Shown here: piece by piece, positions 34,082 through 42,036 of the stretch
How positions within the stretch are numbered: the stretch's first letter is position 1
Layout of the letters: every line of letters begins with the position of its first letter
Source: Candidatus Accumulibacter meliphilus
GTDB lineage: Bacteria; Pseudomonadota; Gammaproteobacteria; Burkholderiales; Rhodocyclaceae
DNA length: 64,000 nt
Assembly (NCBI GenBank): GCA_003332265.1
Contig: QPGA01000005.1
Coordinates: 37,658-101,657 of the forward strand
Reading direction: 5' to 3'
Position numbers and translations under genes: made by a program
The notes under the pieces: model-generated
Database searches by the model: none
Seen by the model: the letters and a program-made list of their open reading frames with translations, nothing else
What the model was told of the DNA's origin: nothing

Positions 34082-36511
34082 ATGAGCAAGAAGAAACTGG
34101 TGATGGTCGGCAATGGCATGGCGGGCGTTCGCACGCTCGAGGAGTTGCTGAAAATCGCCCCCGAGCAGTACGAGATCGCCGTCTTCGGTGCCGAAGCACA
34201 CCCGAACTACAACCGCATCCTGCTCTCGCCGGTGCTCGCCGGCGAGATGACCATCCAGGACATCATTCTCAACGATCACCAGTGGTATGCCGACAACGGC
34301 ATCAAGCTGCATCTGGGCAAAACGGTCAGCCGCATCGATCGCGTCAAGCGCCGGGTGATCGCCGACGATGGCACCGAAGAAAGTTATGATCGCCTGCTGC
34401 TGGCAACCGGCTCCAACCCTTTCATGCTGCCGATTCCCGGCAACGACCTGCCGGGGGTGATTTCCTACCGCGACATCGCCGACACCGACGCCATGATCGA
34501 CGCCGCGAAACGCTACCAGCATGCGGTGGTCATCGGTGGCGGCCTGCTCGGCCTGGAAGCGGCCAACGGCCTGAAGCTGCGCGGCATGGACGTGACCGTG
34601 GTGCATCTCGCCGACTGGCTGCTCGAACGCCAGCTCGACGAGACGGCCGGACGCATGCTGCAGAAGTCGCTCGAAGAGCGCGGCCTCAAGTTCCTGCTCG
34701 GCAAGCAGACGGAGGCCTTGATCGCCGGCGAAAGCGGCCGCGTCGCGGCTATCCGCCTCAAGGACGGCCTGCAGATTCCGGCCGATCTGGTGGTCATGGC
34801 GGTCGGTATCCGTCCGAACATCACGCTCGCCGAGTCGGCCGGCATTTACTGCAATCGCGGCATCGTGGTCAATGACACCATGCAGACCTACGACCCGAAA
34901 GTGTACGCGGTCGGCGAGTGCGTGGCCCACCGTGGCATCGCCTACGGCCTGGTCGCGCCACTCTTCGAGCAAGGCAAGGTGGCAGCCAATCACCTCGGCA
35001 ACTATGGCATCAGCCGCTACACCGGCTCGGTGACCTCGACCAAGCTCAAAGTGACCGGCATCGACCTGTTCTCGGCCGGCGACTTCTTCGGCGGCAAGGA
35101 CAGCGAGGAAATCATCCTCAACGATGCCGCCGGCGGGGTGTACAAGAAGCTGGTCATCCAGGACAACAAGCTGGTCGGCGGCGTGCTCTACGGCGACACG
35201 GCGGACGGGCCCTGGTACTACCAGCTGCTGCGCGACGGCCAGGACATCCACGAAATTCGCGACCACCTGCTCTTCGGCCAGTCGCACGTCGGCGACGTCG
35301 GCCATCAGGGGCACAGCAAGGCGGCGGCGATGGCCGACAGCGCCGAGGTCTGCGGCTGCAACGGTATCAGCAAGGGCACGATCGTCAAGGCGATCAAGGA
35401 AAACGGCCTGTTCACGCTCGACGACATCAAGAAGCACACCAAGGCCGCATCGTCCTGTGGCTCCTGCGCCGGCCTCTGCGAGCAGATTCTCTCGGCAACC
35501 ATCGGCGGTGCCTACACGCCGGCGGCATCGAACCGCAAGCCGGTCTGTGGCTGCACCGAGTTCTCGCATCAGGAAGTGCGCGATGCGATTCGTCAGCAGC
35601 CGCTGCTGAGCATCGGCGAGACCATGCGCTTCCTCGAATGGACGACGCCCGATGGCTGCGACAAGTGCCGCCCGGCACTCAACTACTACCTGATCTCGAC
35701 CTGGCCGAAGCAGGCCAAGGACGATCCGCGCTCACGGCTGATCAACGAACGCGCGCACGCAAATATCCAGAAGGACGGCACCTACTCGGTGGTACCGCGG
35801 ATGTGGGGCGGGCTGACCACTGCCGCCGAGCTGCGGCGCATCGCCGACGTCGCCGACAAGTACCAGGTGCCGACGATCAAGGTCACCGGCGGCCAGCGCA
35901 TCGACCTGCTGGGAATCAGGAAGGAGGACCTGATCGGCGTCTGGAAAGACCTCGACATGCCTTCCGGACATGCCTACGGCAAATCGATCCGCACCGTCAA
36001 GACCTGCGTCGGCGCCGAGCATTGCCGCTTCGGCACGCAGCTGGCGATGGCCATGGGCGTCAAGCTCGAGAAGATGCTCTTCGACATGTATTCGCCGCAC
36101 AAGGTCAAGCTCGCCGTTTCAGGCTGCCCGCGCAACTGCGCCGAAGCCGGCATCAAGGACGTCGGCGTGATCGGCGTTGATTCTGGCTACGAACTCTACG
36201 TCGGTGGCAATGGTGGCATCAAGACCGAAGTCGCGCAGTTCTTCGTCAAGGTCGGCAGCGACGAAGAGGTCATGGAATACTCCGGCGCTTTCCTGCAGCT
36301 CTACCGCGAGGAAGCTTTCTATCTCGAACGCACCTGTCATTACCTCGAACGCGTCGGCCTGGAGCACGCCAAGGCCCGCGTCGTCGACGACGAGGAAAAC
36401 CGCAAGGCGCTGTACGGCCGCCTGCTCGCCGAACTGAAAGACGCCAAGGACCCCTGGGCCGAGCGCATCGCCGGTGTCGAGAGAAACGAATACGAAACAC
36501 TTTCGGTGTGA
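34082..36511 (+). CDS. nirB: Assimilatory nitrite reductase [NAD(P)H], large subunit
   Basis: This 809-residue protein carries an FAD-binding GNGMAG near residue 9, an NAD-binding VVIGGGLLGLEAANGL, a BFD-type [2Fe-2S] domain (CGCNG from residue 424, later SCGSCAGLC), and the sirohaem and [4Fe-4S] domain with cysteines in CVGAEHC (642 and 648) and CPRNC (682 and 686). It reduces nitrite to ammonium in the cytoplasm. The ATG at 34082 fits the family and the promoter; an upstream in-frame ATG at 34037 would fall just after the sigma-54 -12 element. nirD follows 24 bp downstream. No nitrate reductase gene is in the window. Confidence 0.97.
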   Translation: MSKKKLVMVGNGMAGVRTLEELLKIAPEQYEIAVFGAEAHPNYNRILLSPVLAGEMTIQDIILNDHQWYADNGIKLHLGKTVSRIDRVKRRVIADDGTEESYDRLLLATGSNPFMLPIPGNDLPGVISYRDIADTDAMIDAAKRYQHAVVIGGGLLGLEAANGLKLRGMDVTVVHLADWLLERQLDETAGRMLQKSLEERGLKFLLGKQTEALIAGESGRVAAIRLKDGLQIPADLVVMAVGIRPNITLAESAGIYCNRGIVVNDTMQTYDPKVYAVGECVAHRGIAYGLVAPLFEQGKVAANHLGNYGISRYTGSVTSTKLKVTGIDLFSAGDFFGGKDSEEIILNDAAGGVYKKLVIQDNKLVGGVLYGDTADGPWYYQLLRDGQDIHEIRDHLLFGQSHVGDVGHQGHSKAAAMADSAEVCGCNGISKGTIVKAIKENGLFTLDDIKKHTKAASSCGSCAGLCEQILSATIGGAYTPAASNRKPVCGCTEFSHQEVRDAIRQQPLLSIGETMRFLEWTTPDGCDKCRPALNYYLISTWPKQAKDDPRSRLINERAHANIQKDGTYSVVPRMWGGLTTAAELRRIADVADKYQVPTIKVTGGQRIDLLGIRKEDLIGVWKDLDMPSGHAYGKSIRTVKTCVGAEHCRFGTQLAMAMGVKLEKMLFDMYSPHKVKLAVSGCPRNCAEAGIKDVGVIGVDSGYELYVGGNGGIKTEVAQFFVKVGSDEEVMEYSGAFLQLYREEAFYLERTCHYLERVGLEHAKARVVDDEENRKALYGRLLAELKDAKDPWAERIAGVERNEYETLSV

Positions 36512-36535
36512 ACCCGGAAGACATGGAGAACCGCA

Positions 36536-36844
36536 ATGGCTGACTGGAAATCGATTTGCAAACTTGACGACATCCCGCGCCTCGGCAGTCGAGTCGTCAG
36601 GTCAATGAACGGCGATATAGCGTTGTTCCGTACTTCGTCCGACGAAGTGTTTGCGCTGCGCGACCAATGCCCGCACAAGGGCGGGCCACTGTCGCAGGGA
36701 TTGGTCCACGGCAATCAGGTGACCTGCCCCCTGCACGGCTGGAAGCTGCGCCTCGATTCCGGAGAGGCGGTCGCCCCCGACCACGGCTGCGCCCGCCGCT
36801 ACCCGATCCGCATCGAAAGCGGCACGGTTTTTCTCGATATCTGA
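36536..36844 (+). CDS. nirD: Nitrite reductase small subunit (Rieske-like)
   Basis: This 102-residue protein has a Rieske-type pattern, CPHKGGPLSQG and CPLHGWKLRL, giving the C-x-H and C-x-x-H ligand sets. The full ligand set is present, so it may carry a [2Fe-2S] cluster; some NirD proteins lack it. It partners NirB. The start follows ATGGAGAA, 24 bp after nirB. The transporter gene begins 36 bp downstream, in one operon. Confidence 0.95.
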   Translation: MADWKSICKLDDIPRLGSRVVRSMNGDIALFRTSSDEVFALRDQCPHKGGPLSQGLVHGNQVTCPLHGWKLRLDSGEAVAPDHGCARRYPIRIESGTVFLDI

Positions 36845-36880
36845 AAGTCGCTCCCACAACCCCACCGACGGACTACGATC

Positions 36881-38092
36881 ATGGATAACTCGTTCTGGAA
36901 GGCCGGCCACCGGCCAACCCTCATCGCCTCGTTTCTCTACTTCGACATGGCCTTCATGGTCTGGGTGATGCTCGGCCCGCTTGGCGTGCAGATTGCCAGC
37001 GATCTCCACCTGACCCATGCCCAGAAGGGAATGATGGTCGCCACACCAGTGCTGGCCGGCGCGCTGCTGCGTATCGTCATGGGCCTGATGGTCGACCATC
37101 TGAAGCCCAAGCTGGCCGGTGCCATTGGCCAGGTGACGGTGATGGTCTCGCTGTTTTTTGCCTGGTATTTCGGCGTCCATAGCTACGAGCAAACTCTGAT
37201 CCTCGGTGTCTTCCTCGGCGTCGCCGGCGCCTCTTTCGCGGTCGCCCTGCCGCTCGCCTCACGCTGGTATCCGCCCGAGCATCAGGGAACGGCCCTGGGC
37301 ATTGCCGGTGCCGGCAACTCGGGCACCGCGCTGGCTGCGCTGATCGCACCGAGCCTGGCCATCGCCTACGGCTGGACCAACGTCTTCGGCCTGGCGCTGA
37401 TGCCGCTGCTGCTGGTCTTCATCTATTACATGATCGCCGCCAAGGATGCGCCGGAGTGCCCACCGCCGAAATCGCTGGCCGAGTACCTGAAAGTGCTCAA
37501 GGACAGCGACGCCTGGTGGTTCATGTTTTTCTACTCGGTGACTTTCGGCGGTTTCGTCGGCCTGGCCTCGTCGCTGACCATTTACTTCAACATCCAGTAC
37601 GGGCTCGACGCCAAGACCGCCGGCTTCTTCACCGCCGCCTGCGTCTTCGCCGGCTCGCTGGTCCGACCGATCGGCGGCAATGTCGCCGACCGTATCGGCG
37701 GCATCAAGAGCCTGTCGGTGATGTATGTCTTCGCGGCGATTTTCCTGGCCATCGTCAGTATTGGCCTGCCGGAAGCATGGATGGCACTGCTCGCCTTCGT
37801 CGGCGCGATGCTGGCACTGGGCATGGGCAACGGCGCAGTCTTCCAGTTGGTGCCACAGCGCTTCCGCAAGGAAATCGGCGTCATGACCGGGCTGGTCGGC
37901 ATGGCCGGCGGCGTCGGTGGCTTCTACCTGGCTTCGTCGCTCGGCTTCGCCAAACAGCTCACCGGCAGCTATCAGATCGGCTTCCTGATTTTCGCCGCGC
38001 TGGCCCTGCTGGCCCTGGCCGGGCTGAGCGCCGTCAAGAACCGCTGGCGCACCACCTGGGGCGCGGCGCACCTGACCGCGGCGAAGATCTGA
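36881..38092 (+). CDS. Nitrate/nitrite transporter, MFS (NarK/NasA family)
   Basis: This 403-residue protein has twelve predicted membrane helices and NarK-family signatures: ASRWYPPEHQGTALGIAGAG, NSGTALAALIAPSLA and VGMAGGVGGFYLASSLG. It imports nitrate or nitrite across the inner membrane. It lies in the operon nirB-nirD-transporter-kinase, an order also known from Pseudomonas nitrate assimilation loci. The N-terminal helix includes FLYFDMAFMVWVMLGPLG, typical of the assimilation branch (NasA) rather than the respiratory one. Confidence 0.92.
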   Translation: MDNSFWKAGHRPTLIASFLYFDMAFMVWVMLGPLGVQIASDLHLTHAQKGMMVATPVLAGALLRIVMGLMVDHLKPKLAGAIGQVTVMVSLFFAWYFGVHSYEQTLILGVFLGVAGASFAVALPLASRWYPPEHQGTALGIAGAGNSGTALAALIAPSLAIAYGWTNVFGLALMPLLLVFIYYMIAAKDAPECPPPKSLAEYLKVLKDSDAWWFMFFYSVTFGGFVGLASSLTIYFNIQYGLDAKTAGFFTAACVFAGSLVRPIGGNVADRIGGIKSLSVMYVFAAIFLAIVSIGLPEAWMALLAFVGAMLALGMGNGAVFQLVPQRFRKEIGVMTGLVGMAGGVGGFYLASSLGFAKQLTGSYQIGFLIFAALALLALAGLSAVKNRWRTTWGAAHLTAAKI

Positions 38093-38126
38093 TTCCCCGC
38101 TTGCCCGAGGCAGCACCGGCAGCGCG

Positions 38127-38320
38127 GACAAGCCCCTCGCCCCTTGTGCGAGAGGCGCACACCGGCGAAGCGCTGACAAGCCCCTCGCCCCTTGTGGGAG
38201 AGGGGTTGGGGAGAGGGGAAATCGTCTACACAAACGCGCCCCTCGATTCCCGACGACCACAGGCGAATCGTCCGGCTTCCCCCCTCTCCCCCAGCCCCTC
38301 CCCCACCAGGGGTGAGGGGA
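38127..38320. repeat. Direct and inverted repeats between the transporter and kinase genes
   Basis: GACAAGCCCCTCGCCCCTTG occurs at 38127 and again at 38175. A GC-rich arm at about 38181-38219 is matched in reverse complement by 38282-38320, so the interval can fold into a long imperfect hairpin with a loop of about 62 bases. Confidence 0.7.
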
Positions 38321-38383
38321 GCAGGGTACATTTCACACTTCAGGTCGCTTGCGCACCCTTCCCCTTTCCGGAGCCCTGCCTGC

Positions 38384-40066
38384 ATGCCACTTAGAGTCGA
38401 TATCGGCCACTCCTCGCTCGGCGGACCGCGCGAGCGCAACGAGGACTTCTGCGGCATGGTCACGCCGCATGGCGCCGAGCTCGACAACAAGGGCCTGATC
38501 GCTGCCGTCGCCGACGGCGTCGGCGGCCACCAGGGTGGCCGCGAAGCCGCCGAGTACACCGTGCGCGGCCTGCTTTCGGACTACTACGCGACCCCCGACA
38601 CCTGGAGCGTGCCGCACGCCCTGGAAAAGGTCGTCGTCGCGCTCAACCGCTGGGTGATGGCCGAAGCGGGCCGGCAACCGAATCTCACCGGCATGGCCAC
38701 GACGCTGACCACCCTGGTCCTGCGCGGCCGCCGCTACATCAGCGCCCATGTCGGCGATTCCCGCCTTTACCTGCTGCGCGACGGAGTGTGCACGCGCCTC
38801 ACCAGCGACCATCTCTGGGAACATCCCGAACTCAAGAACGTGCTCTCGCGCGCGGTCGGCCTCGACCGACACTTCCAGCTCGATTTTGCCGACGGGGAAC
38901 TGAAGGTCGGCGACTGTTTCCTGCTCTGCAGCGACGGCGTCTGGGGAGCCATCGGTGACGGTCGCATCCGCTCGGCACTGCTCGCCCATCCCGATGCGCA
39001 GCAGGCGGCAGCGTCGCTGACCAGCCTGGCGCTGGCTGCCGGGGGCCAGGACAACGCCAGCGCCGTCGTCGCCCGCATCGAAGAACTGCCGGCAGAGAAC
39101 CTGCGCGACTCGCTCGAGGGAAGCACGCGCCTGCCGCTGCCGCCACAGTTCAAGCCAGGCCAGGAAATCGACGGCCTGCAGATCAACGAAGTGCTGCACG
39201 ACTCGCGGAGCACCCTGCTCTACCGCGTCACCGATCTCTGCTCAAGCCAGGAACTGGTGCTCAAGACGCTGCGCCCGGAACTGGCCGACGACGGCGACGA
39301 GATTCGCGCGCTGATCATGGAAGAGTGGCGCGGCCGGCGCATCACCTCGCCGTTCTTCGCGCAATTGCTGCCTGCAGAAGGCCGCAGCTGCCTCTACTAC
39401 CTGCAGACCTGGCACGAAGGCGCAACCCTGCAGCGAATGCTCGATTCCGGTCTGCATTTCACCGTCGCCGACGCCGTCCAGCACGGCGTGCGCCTGATGA
39501 AAGGCCTGTCTGCGCTGCACCGCCTCGACGTCGCCCACCGCGACATCAAGCCCGACAACATCCACGTCGGTCGCGACGGTCGCCTGCGCATTCTCGATCT
39601 CGGCGTCGCCCTCAGCCTCTCCGAGGACGATCAAGCGACCGGCAGCCCCGGCACTCCCAGCTACATGGCACCCGAACTGCTCGCCGGCGAGCGCGCCGGC
39701 CCGACCCACGACCTCTATGCGGCCGGCGTCACGCTCTACCACCTGCTGACGCGAAAATATCCCTACGGCGAAATCGAACCTTTCCAGCATCCGAAATTCG
39801 GCGAGCCGGTGGCGCCGACGCGCTACCGGCCCGACATTCCGGGCTGGCTGGAGAACCTGCTGCTCAAAGCAGTCGCCAAAGACCCCGGCCAACGCTTCGA
39901 GACTGCCGAAGAGTTCCTGCTGGCACTCGAACGCGGCGCCAACCGCCCGCTCGACCGGCCGCCGGTGACGCCACTGGCGATGCGCAACCCGCTGCTCACC
40001 TGGCGGATCGTCGCCGGCGTTTCGCTGCTGCTCAATCTTGTGCTGCTGATGTTGTTGACGCGCTGA
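38384..40066 (+). CDS. Bifunctional PP2C phosphatase / Ser-Thr protein kinase with C-terminal membrane anchor
   Basis: This 560-residue protein has an N-terminal PP2C domain (residues about 1-240) with VADGVGGHQGG, SAHVGDSRLYLL, CSDGVWGAI and GGQDNAS metal and catalytic motifs. A protein kinase domain (about 255-525) follows, with VLKTLRPE, the catalytic loop HRDIKPDN (H385-N392) and DLG in place of DFG, then GTPSYMAPELL. A final hydrophobic helix (IVAGVSLLLNLVLLMLL) anchors it. The ATG at 38384 opens the domain; the longer open frame runs into the GC-rich repeat. Kinases of this type accompany nirBD and nasA in Pseudomonas. Its target is unknown. Confidence 0.93.
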   Translation: MPLRVDIGHSSLGGPRERNEDFCGMVTPHGAELDNKGLIAAVADGVGGHQGGREAAEYTVRGLLSDYYATPDTWSVPHALEKVVVALNRWVMAEAGRQPNLTGMATTLTTLVLRGRRYISAHVGDSRLYLLRDGVCTRLTSDHLWEHPELKNVLSRAVGLDRHFQLDFADGELKVGDCFLLCSDGVWGAIGDGRIRSALLAHPDAQQAAASLTSLALAAGGQDNASAVVARIEELPAENLRDSLEGSTRLPLPPQFKPGQEIDGLQINEVLHDSRSTLLYRVTDLCSSQELVLKTLRPELADDGDEIRALIMEEWRGRRITSPFFAQLLPAEGRSCLYYLQTWHEGATLQRMLDSGLHFTVADAVQHGVRLMKGLSALHRLDVAHRDIKPDNIHVGRDGRLRILDLGVALSLSEDDQATGSPGTPSYMAPELLAGERAGPTHDLYAAGVTLYHLLTRKYPYGEIEPFQHPKFGEPVAPTRYRPDIPGWLENLLLKAVAKDPGQRFETAEEFLLALERGANRPLDRPPVTPLAMRNPLLTWRIVAGVSLLLNLVLLMLLTR

Positions 40067-40106
40067 CCCGTGGTCGCGGAAATGCCAAATGCCGTACTGA
40101 GGAAAG

Positions 40107-40649
40107 TCACATCTCATTGCTCATTGCCGCCAAGCTCCATTGCCGTTCGCACTCTTCCCCATTCAGTAATGCCATTGCCCCTGCCGAATTCGAGACCGGG
40201 TTAATCCACACAATGCGTCTCAGCGCCGCAATCCTCTTCGACTCCACGATGAATAGCGTCTGGACCTTGTCGTCCAGTGCTATGACTCGCTCGTCTGTGG
40301 CAATTGCCGCCTCGACCAGGAGCAGGTCCTTGATCATGGCGGACTTGTCGTTCTGCGACGCAGGCCCATCCTTGATGGCCGCCCTTACTTCGGACATTTC
40401 TTGCGTGGCAATAACGATCACTTTCTTCCGGGCAACCATCGATCTTCGCCATTTTCTTGCAAAAGCAGACTCGTGCTTCTCCCACTCCAGCCGTATTGCA
40501 GGGGTCATTACGGCTCTGTGACACATTATCAACACCTTCTGAAGGAAATCACGCACGGCTGTTGCTGTCGGATGGACGGCCTCGATACCACCCGAGGCAC
40601 GCGCAATGGACGCATCAATGACCAGGCGGCTTGTCCGACCCCCTTTCAT
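40107..40649 (-). CDS. PIN-like nuclease, last gene of the defence operon
   Basis: This 180-residue protein has the acidic pattern of PIN domains: LVIDASIA near the N-terminus, RLEWEKH in the middle, and KDLLLVEAAIATDERVIALD, D in VQTLF context, near the C-terminus. PIN proteins are metal-dependent RNases, often toxins. Its start overlaps the stop of the upstream ATPase gene in an ATGA, a strong sign of translational coupling and a working pair. The pair follows hsdR in the same transcript direction, so a restriction-linked abortive-infection effector is plausible; the substrate is unknown. Confidence 0.72.
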   Translation of the reverse strand: MKGGRTSRLVIDASIARASGGIEAVHPTATAVRDFLQKVLIMCHRAVMTPAIRLEWEKHESAFARKWRRSMVARKKVIVIATQEMSEVRAAIKDGPASQNDKSAMIKDLLLVEAAIATDERVIALDDKVQTLFIVESKRIAALRRIVWINPVSNSAGAMALLNGEECERQWSLAAMSNEM

Positions 40650-41998
40650 AATTTGGCGTTCCGAAATAGTTTTTCCTCCGCTGCGGAAAGATACTCGTTG
40701 TCGGCATCCAGTTCGACGTCGTCGAAATCCTCGGGCCAGTCCCCGAACGCACCAGTTTCATCAAGGTCAGAACTCACAATTGAAGTCTTTCCGGATTTAT
40801 CACGTTGGAACCAATGCAATTTCACCAATTCCTGTGCTAATTCATCCTTCGCCACCAATGTTTGAATACCGCGAAGAAGCAGTGCACTGTGGGTTTCTAC
40901 AATCACGATCACCCCTCGTCTGGCAGCCTCCGACAGAACAGTAGCCAACGCGCGTTGCGCACTCGGATGCAAATGAATTTCGGGCTGCTCAACATAGACC
41001 AGTTGCCCCGGCTCCGCCGCGAGCAAGGCCACCAAAACGGGCAAGGCTTGAGAAACACCGAAGCCTACATCGGCGATGCTTACCAGGTCATGCGCTCCTC
41101 CTTGCAGTCCGTGCGGCAAGCGCCCAACCTTCAATTCAACCTGTGTTTCATCCTTCTGTTCGGCCAAGACTTTCCAGGTCAGACCGAGCGTTTCCAACTG
41201 CTCGTTCAAGCGTGGCAAACGAGCATCCTTGCTTGTTTGCCAATATTGAATGACGCTGGCAACATAGGTCTCGAACGTTCCGGGGAAGGACTCGCCAACT
41301 GCCGTCGTCTTGTAGTTGCGCTCGGGGTTACCACGCAAGCCTGGAACATGTATCAGTCTCGCTATCAATGGCGCAAGCTTCTCTCCTCCATTTAATTTCG
41401 GGAGCTTGAACTCACCGAGATGCGTCACGATCTCGACAGCGAGAAAGGATCGGTCACGCACAACCCTGGCTTCCGCATCATGAAAAATTTTTTCTGGTAA
41501 TCCGTAGTCAGAAAGAATGCTCTTGATATCACCAGGGAAATCACTTCCCAAGGTAAGAAGGACGTCGGTTTTCCCATCCGAAAGGGTGTTGCTGAATATC
41601 GCCAAGCCTTTACGCGGAACTTGGCGAAAGCAGAGGCCAATTTTCTTTTTACCCATCTCGAAGTCGATCGAAAATTCGCGAACCGAACGTGAACTTGAGC
41701 TTTTTGACAACAACTGGGTTGCTGAGGTCAAGCGCACGTTTGGTCCACCCAACAGGAGGCTGCCTGAATCGTACGGAGCGTCTATGGTCTGCTTGAGGAG
41801 CAATAAGGGCTGCATGATGCTCGATTTTCCACCGCTATTGGCTCCAGCCAGAACCGTTAATGGCCGAATCTCCATGCGCTGCCTGTCGGTGAGAGATTTG
41901 TAGCCAACAACCGAAATTGCGGTCAACGTCTCTCTTTGCGCCTTATTGACACCCCGCCGGCCCGACTTGCTTGGCGAAACAGTTCCTTTTACGGTCAT
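40646..41998 (-). CDS. AAA/SMC-like ATPase paired with PIN nuclease
   Basis: This 450-residue protein has an ABC/SMC-like ATPase split across the chain: Walker A LAGANSGGKSSIMQP near residue 51, a signature-like GFGVSQALPVLVAL near residue 308, Walker B QLVYVEQPEIHLHPSAQRAL and a switch histidine in IVETHSALLL. This is the layout of OLD/RecF-type and DUF3696-like ATPases used as sensors in several defence systems. It starts 38 bp after hsdR, with CAGGAG before the ATG, and is coupled to the PIN gene by a 4-bp overlap. Base use looks less GC-rich than hsdR, suggesting separate acquisition. Confidence 0.85.
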   Translation of the reverse strand: MTVKGTVSPSKSGRRGVNKAQRETLTAISVVGYKSLTDRQRMEIRPLTVLAGANSGGKSSIMQPLLLLKQTIDAPYDSGSLLLGGPNVRLTSATQLLSKSSSSRSVREFSIDFEMGKKKIGLCFRQVPRKGLAIFSNTLSDGKTDVLLTLGSDFPGDIKSILSDYGLPEKIFHDAEARVVRDRSFLAVEIVTHLGEFKLPKLNGGEKLAPLIARLIHVPGLRGNPERNYKTTAVGESFPGTFETYVASVIQYWQTSKDARLPRLNEQLETLGLTWKVLAEQKDETQVELKVGRLPHGLQGGAHDLVSIADVGFGVSQALPVLVALLAAEPGQLVYVEQPEIHLHPSAQRALATVLSEAARRGVIVIVETHSALLLRGIQTLVAKDELAQELVKLHWFQRDKSGKTSIVSSDLDETGAFGDWPEDFDDVELDADNEYLSAAEEKLFRNAKL

Positions 41999-42036
41999 TT
42001 CTTAACTCCTGAAAGTATTCAGCATCCCGGTCGCAG

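Noticed and set aside
33971-35569. 532-codon minus-strand frame across nirB
   Set aside because: It covers the sigma-54 promoter and nirB on the opposite strand; no domain.
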